Shown: positions 60,454 to 64,000 of the stretch, piece after piece
How the letters are laid out: each line of letters opens with the position of its first letter
Position numbering within the stretch: position 1 is the stretch's first letter
Assembly (NCBI GenBank): GCA_964461815.1
Contig: CAYWVF010000009.1
Span: 1 to 64,000, forward strand
Source: JAAZBA01 sp964461815
GTDB lineage: Bacteria; Bacillota; Clostridia; Oscillospirales; QAMX01
Length of the DNA stretch: 64,000 bases
Direction of reading: 5' to 3'
Program-made: the position numbers and the translations under genes
Notes under the pieces: generated by a model
Told to the model about the DNA's origin: nothing
Database searches by the model: none
What the model saw: only the letters and a program-made list of their open reading frames with translations

Positions 60454-61422
60454 ATGTACGATATCTGTGCATTAGGCGAATTACTTATAGATTTTACCGA
60501 AGCGGGACTCTCAGATGCCGGTATGCGTCTTTTTGAGCAGAACGCAGGCGGCGCAGTATGCAATATGCTGTGTGCAGCTGCAAGGCTCGGTGCAAATACC
60601 ACCTTTATAGGCAAGGTCGGAGACGATATGCACGGTCAGTTCCTGAAATCAACGCTTGAAAATGCCGGGATAGGCACAAAGCATATGATAATGGCGTCGG
60701 ACGTATTCACAACGCTTGCATTCGTAGCACTTGCACCGAACGGCGAGCGTACCTTCTCATTTGCACGTAAGCCCGGTGCAGATACGTGCCTCACAGAGCA
60801 GGAGCTTGACGAGGACGTCATAAAAAATACAAAAATATTCCACCTCGGTTCACTCTCACTCACAGATGAGCCTGCAAGAGGTACGACCTACAAAGCACTT
60901 GAGCTTGCAAGGTCGGCAGGAGCTGTGATATCATACGATCCGAATTACAGAGCATCGCTCTGGAAAAACGAAGCTCAGGCACGTGAATATATGCGCTCTG
61001 TGCTGCCGTATGCGAATATAATGAAGCTGTCGGACGAGGAATGTGAGCTGCTGACGGACATTTCGGACGTGTCCGAGGCTGCGAAAAAGCTCAATGCTGC
61101 CGGAGTCGAGTGCGTATCGGTCACATTAGGCTCGGACGGTGCTCTTGTCAGCGTCAGAGGTGAGCAGCAGCATGTCAAGGGTGCGAGATTAGAGCACATA
61201 GTCGATACCACAGGCGCAGGTGATGCGTACATGGGCGGCTTTGTGTACGGCTTCCTTGCATCGGGAAAGAAGCTCTCAGAGCTGACAGTCGCCGATGCGG
61301 TGGATTTTGCATACCTCGGAAACGCAAGTGCCGGAAAGTGTATCCAAAAGCGCGGCGGCATACCTGCAATGGCTGAGCGTGATGAGGTAATGGCATTATA
61401 CGAAGAATTAAAGAAATTATAA
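60454..61422 (+). CDS. PfkB-family sugar kinase (fructokinase-like)
   Basis: 322 residues of ribokinase fold. GELLIDFTEAGLSDAGMRLF and NAGGAVCNMLCAAARLG at the N-terminus, GKVGDDMHGQF, SYDPNYRASLW, and the C-terminal DTTGAGDAYMGGFVYGFLA anion hole with the catalytic Asp. Resembles fructokinases. Phosphorylates a ketose or related sugar for the transketolase pathway. AAAGGAG precedes the ATG. Confidence 0.93.
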   Translation: MYDICALGELLIDFTEAGLSDAGMRLFEQNAGGAVCNMLCAAARLGANTTFIGKVGDDMHGQFLKSTLENAGIGTKHMIMASDVFTTLAFVALAPNGERTFSFARKPGADTCLTEQELDEDVIKNTKIFHLGSLSLTDEPARGTTYKALELARSAGAVISYDPNYRASLWKNEAQAREYMRSVLPYANIMKLSDEECELLTDISDVSEAAKKLNAAGVECVSVTLGSDGALVSVRGEQQHVKGARLEHIVDTTGAGDAYMGGFVYGFLASGKKLSELTVADAVDFAYLGNASAGKCIQKRGGIPAMAERDEVMALYEELKKL

Positions 61423-61465
61423 GTTCGAAGAAAGGATAAATGCTTTAAAAGCAAGGGTAAAGAAC

Positions 61466-62302
61466 ATGAAGGATTTCAAGGTCGCATTACAGCTCTACTC
61501 CGTTCGTGACTATATGGAAAAGGACATGGACGCAACACTTAAGGCAGTTGCCGACATGGGCTATAAATACGTTGAATTCGCAGGCTTTTTCGACAAATCA
61601 GCCGAGGAAGTACGTGCAATGCTCGATAAGTACGGCTTGACAGCAGCCTCCGTACATCAGTCATACATGCCTATCCTCGAGAATCCCGAGTACTGGGTAA
61701 ACTACCTTAAGACGATAGGCGTAAAGTACTGCGTAATGCCGTGGATGGGCGCAGAGAAGCATAAGGGCTCGGATAAATTCGAGGAGACGGTAGAGGAATT
61801 CAAGAAGGTCGGCAAGCTCCTCAGCGACAACGGCATAACATTCCTGTATCATAACCATGAGTTCGAGTTCGAGATGGTAGACGGTAAGTATAAGCTCGAC
61901 TGGCTGTACGAGAGCGTACCGGCTGAGTACCTCCAGACACAGATCGACACCTGCTGGGTACGCTACGCAGGAGAGGATCCCGTTGCATACCTCAGAAAGT
62001 ACGCAGGTCGTGCTCCCGTAGTTCATCTCAAGGACTTCACCTGCAAGGCATTCAATTCAGGTGCAGCATATGCACTCATCGATAATGACGGTAAGGATTC
62101 GAAGAAGCCCACACGTGAGGATAACGGCTTCTGCTTCCAGCCTCTCGGAATGGGTCTTCAGGATTTCAAGTCTATCCTCGAGGCAGCTGAGGACGCAGGC
62201 GCTGAATATGTAGTGGTAGAGCAGGATGAGTCTATCGGCCGCACATCACTTGAAGCTGTAGAGATCAGCAGAAAATACTTAAAGGATAATTTCGGACTGT
62301 AA
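61466..62302 (+). CDS. Sugar phosphate isomerase/epimerase (xylose isomerase-like TIM barrel)
   Basis: 278 residues. VALQLYSVRDYMEKDMDATL, YKYVEFAGFFD, YHNHEFEFEMVDGKYKLDWL, QIDTCWVRYAGEDP and VVHLKDFT supply the Glu/His/Asp metal-binding pattern of the AP endonuclease-2-like sugar isomerase family. Common beside sugar kinases and inositol or ketose genes. Substrate unknown. It lies 43 nt after the kinase. Confidence 0.9.
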   Translation: MKDFKVALQLYSVRDYMEKDMDATLKAVADMGYKYVEFAGFFDKSAEEVRAMLDKYGLTAASVHQSYMPILENPEYWVNYLKTIGVKYCVMPWMGAEKHKGSDKFEETVEEFKKVGKLLSDNGITFLYHNHEFEFEMVDGKYKLDWLYESVPAEYLQTQIDTCWVRYAGEDPVAYLRKYAGRAPVVHLKDFTCKAFNSGAAYALIDNDGKDSKKPTREDNGFCFQPLGMGLQDFKSILEAAEDAGAEYVVVEQDESIGRTSLEAVEISRKYLKDNFGL

Positions 62303-62303
62303 T

Positions 62304-63017
62304 ATGCTGCTATTTTTTGTAAGACACGGCGACCCTATATATGACCCCGACAGTCTGACAGAGCTTGGTCATCGTCAGGCAGAGGCAGTAGCAAGACGTC
62401 TGTCACGATACGGTATAGACCGTATCTACTCCTCAAGCTCGGTACGTGCAAGACAGACTGCGAAGCCTACGTGTGAGATACTGAAAAAGGATATGACCGT
62501 ACTCGACTGGTGTCATGAGAATTACGCATGGGAGAAGCTCAGCATAACCGTTGACGGCTACCGCACATGGGCAATGCGCCATCCGAAGTACATACGGCTG
62601 TTCAACAGTGACGAGGTACGCAGCCTCGGACTCAAGTGGTATGAGCATCCGGCATTTGCGGACACGATGTTCAAGGAGGGCATGGAGAGTACGCAGCGTG
62701 AGACAGATAAGCTTCTGGCATCACTCGGCTACGTCCACGATCATGAGCAGCATGTCTACATCCCGAAAGCACCGACAGAGGAGCGTGTGGCACTGTTTGC
62801 ACATGAGGGCTTCGGCAGCATATTCATGAGCTGCCTGCTCGACATCCCTTATCCTATACTCAGCACTCACACGATGATTTCACATACCAATATGACGGTA
62901 GTTGAGTTTCGTGAAACAGACGGCATAGTTGTTCCGAATATGCTCACCATGTCAAACGACTCGCACTTATACATGGACGGCTTGCCGACAAACTATCAGA
63001 ACAGAGTATACTTCTAA
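62304..63017 (+). CDS. Histidine phosphatase family protein
   Basis: 237 residues. FFVRHGDPIYDPDSLTELGHRQ with the RHG catalytic motif, then SSSVRARQTAKPT, FAHEGFGSIFM with the second catalytic His. Branch I histidine phosphatase. Its start is 1 nt after the upstream stop, so it is co-translated with the isomerase; it likely removes phosphate from a sugar phosphate of this pathway. Confidence 0.9.
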   Translation: MLLFFVRHGDPIYDPDSLTELGHRQAEAVARRLSRYGIDRIYSSSSVRARQTAKPTCEILKKDMTVLDWCHENYAWEKLSITVDGYRTWAMRHPKYIRLFNSDEVRSLGLKWYEHPAFADTMFKEGMESTQRETDKLLASLGYVHDHEQHVYIPKAPTEERVALFAHEGFGSIFMSCLLDIPYPILSTHTMISHTNMTVVEFRETDGIVVPNMLTMSNDSHLYMDGLPTNYQNRVYF

Positions 63018-63059
63018 AAAATATGGGTACTGCCTCCATCTCGGAGACAGTACCCTTTT
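63016..63059. terminator. Bidirectional terminator
   Basis: Stem GGGTACTG/CAGTACCC enclosing CTCC/GGAG, with AAAAAA on the left and TTTT on the right. It ends the sugar operon and, on the minus strand, the DUF1540 gene. Confidence 0.85.
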
Positions 63060-63067
63060 ATATTAGC

Positions 63068-63388
63068 TCAGTCACGCTTTACAAACGAAGCACACATAGT
63101 GTCCTTTGTGCAGCCTGCATTGCAGCCCTCCACCGTTATCCTTTCGGCGGAGCATACACCGTTGTCATGGTAGAAGCAGCTGTACACCTCGCACAGCACC
63201 TGCGTTTCCGGCTCAGCCGACTCGTGAGGTACGATGCCAGATGCGAAGCCGTCCTGCTCATAGAATGAGCCGCAGCGAGTTTCGTTGCACCTGCATGCAC
63301 AGCCGCCCTTCACCTTTATATCCTCACGGCAGCAGCCGTTGTTCCTGTTGGATGCACAGGTGCTTACGGTACATTCAAGCTTTGTCAT
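63068..63388 (-). CDS. Tandem DUF1540 cysteine-rich protein
   Basis: 106 residues made of two DUF1540 modules: LECTVSTCASNRNNGCCRED...CGSF (about 4-43) and QVLCEVYSCFYHDNGVCSAE...CASF (about 62-103), with 17 cysteines. Such proteins are found in spore formers and are thought to bind metal; function unknown. GGAGAG precedes the ATG. Confidence 0.9.
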   Translation of the reverse strand: MTKLECTVSTCASNRNNGCCREDIKVKGGCACRCNETRCGSFYEQDGFASGIVPHESAEPETQVLCEVYSCFYHDNGVCSAERITVEGCNAGCTKDTMCASFVKRD

Positions 63389-63420
63389 CCTTTTTCTCTC
63401 CTTTTTACATATATGAGATA

Positions 63421-63460
63421 AAAAATACCGCTGAGAAGTTATTTTCTCAACGGTATTTTT
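63421..63460. terminator. Bidirectional terminator after the right-edge SLH gene
   Basis: 17-bp stem with one G-U pair in minus-strand RNA (AAAAATACCGCTGAGAA/TTCTCAACGGTATTTTT) and T-runs on both strands. Confidence 0.85.
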
Positions 63461-63494
63461 AGCTTATACTATGCTTTTAATACATTGCATTTTT

Positions 63495-64000
63495 TTACTG
63501 CACCTTGGAAAGGAGCGAATATACCATATATGCAGCCTCGGCATATGTCATGCTCTCAGCCTCAACGTCACGGCGAAGCAGCTTCATCGCATTTGCGATA
63601 GCTGCATAGCCGAGCTTATCTGCTGCTATGTCCTCAAGTCCGTCTGACTTGAATATCTCATTGAGCTTAGCCACGTCACCGTATCTGAACGCATCGAGTG
63701 CATATACTACAGCATCAATTGCGGAGATCGGCTTGCCCTTGAGAACGGGAGCTGCATCCGTGACCTTATACTTTAACAGTGCGGAGCAGAAGTCGGAGTA
63801 CGAAGCTTCACTTACAGGGTACGGCTCATAGAAGCGGCGTCTTGCGGTAGCGAGCATGTATATAAGCTCAGTGTCGGTAACGCTGCTGTCGGGAGAAATG
63901 TCACCTATGCCATTGTCGTTAAAGCATACGCCTACGGAATAGAGCTTCTTTACATATTCCTCTGCCCAGTGACCGTCAAGAGCTGAGGTGTCATTGTTCT
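63495..64000 (-). CDS. SLH-domain protein (partial, N-terminus beyond the window edge)
   Basis: The reading frame is open from the window edge to the stop at 63495 (168 codons visible). The first visible residues, DTSALDGHWAEEYVKKLY, are an SLH module (GHWAEEY, later ISPDSSVTDTELIYML), followed by SLH-like segments VSEASYSDFCSALLKYKV, ISAIDAVVYALDAFRYGD and ESMTYAEAAYMVYSLLSKVQ. These SLH repeats lie at the C-terminus, unlike proteins A and B, where SLH is N-terminal. Start and signal peptide not visible. Confidence 0.85.
   Translation of the reverse strand, partial: NNDTSALDGHWAEEYVKKLYSVGVCFNDNGIGDISPDSSVTDTELIYMLATARRRFYEPYPVSEASYSDFCSALLKYKVTDAAPVLKGKPISAIDAVVYALDAFRYGDVAKLNEIFKSDGLEDIAADKLGYAAIANAMKLLRRDVEAESMTYAEAAYMVYSLLSKVQ

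Noticed and set aside
1..64000. CRISPR array, tRNA, rRNA, insertion sequence or prophage
   Set aside because: No regularly spaced repeats, cloverleaf with CCA-like end, rRNA segment, transposase or phage structural gene was recognised.

Overview
The window looks like a chromosomal segment of a spore-forming, low-to-mid GC Gram-positive anaerobe of the Clostridia, most likely an Oscillospiraceae/Ruminococcus-type gut or rumen bacterium. The reasons are: the dnaA-dnaN-S4-recF-DUF370-gyrB-gyrA order of Firmicutes, dipicolinate synthase (spores), a CtsR/McsAB/ClpC operon, HrcA/CIRCE control, a threonyl T-box leader, S-layer-homology (SLH) proteins, type III glutamine synthetase, a flavodiiron protein for O2/NO defence, and many glycoside hydrolases for plant or host glycans. 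Ribosome binding sites are strong and many sigma-A promoters are near-consensus with 17-bp spacers. No phage, plasmid, CRISPR, rRNA or tRNA was recognised.

Layout. 1-5.3 kb: two tandem paralogous SLH surface proteins (the first cut by the window edge). 5.6-15 kb: GSIII (glnN), purA with an attenuator-like leader, a lone small serine recombinase, mgtE with a long structured leader and a possible 34-codon leader ORF, a small secreted SLH-like protein, then a phosphatase-superfamily enzyme coupled to an organophosphate-type MFS transporter. 15-25.5 kb: a stress block in which the CtsR regulon (ctsR-mcsA-mcsB-clpC) sits directly upstream of the HrcA regulon (hrcA-grpE-dnaK-dnaJ plus an uncharacterised nuclease-like ORF); the dnaK-dnaJ gap carries alternative hairpins and a hairpin covering the dnaJ ribosome binding site. 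25.5-34.7 kb: GH127 arabinofuranosidase, an MBL-fold hydrolase, a flavodiiron/flavin reductase/rubredoxin fusion, an MFS transporter plus GH78-like rhamnosidase, smpB and a SLOG-family protein.

34.8-49 kb: a long leftward transcription unit reading away from the origin: dnaA, oriC region, dnaN, S4 protein, recF, remB, gyrB, gyrA, nagZ-like, parA, parB, mscL, a D-allulose/D-tagatose 3-epimerase-like protein and a zinc dehydrogenase, with the first convincing terminator after the dehydrogenase. Rightward from the origin: T-box-thrS, dpaA-dpaB, a GH20-like plus GH95 operon, an uncharacterised TIM-barrel-like protein on the opposite strand, and a sugar operon with a split transketolase, PfkB kinase, sugar isomerase/epimerase and histidine phosphatase. 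The right edge holds a double DUF1540 protein and the C-terminus of another SLH protein.

How the parts fit: fucosidase, rhamnosidase, arabinofuranosidase and hexosaminidase-like enzymes release sugars; MFS carriers import them; epimerases, dehydrogenase, kinase and transketolase feed them to glycolysis and the pentose phosphate pathway. The less expected elements are mostly RNA-level: the leaders of mgtE, purA and glnN and the dnaK-dnaJ junction.
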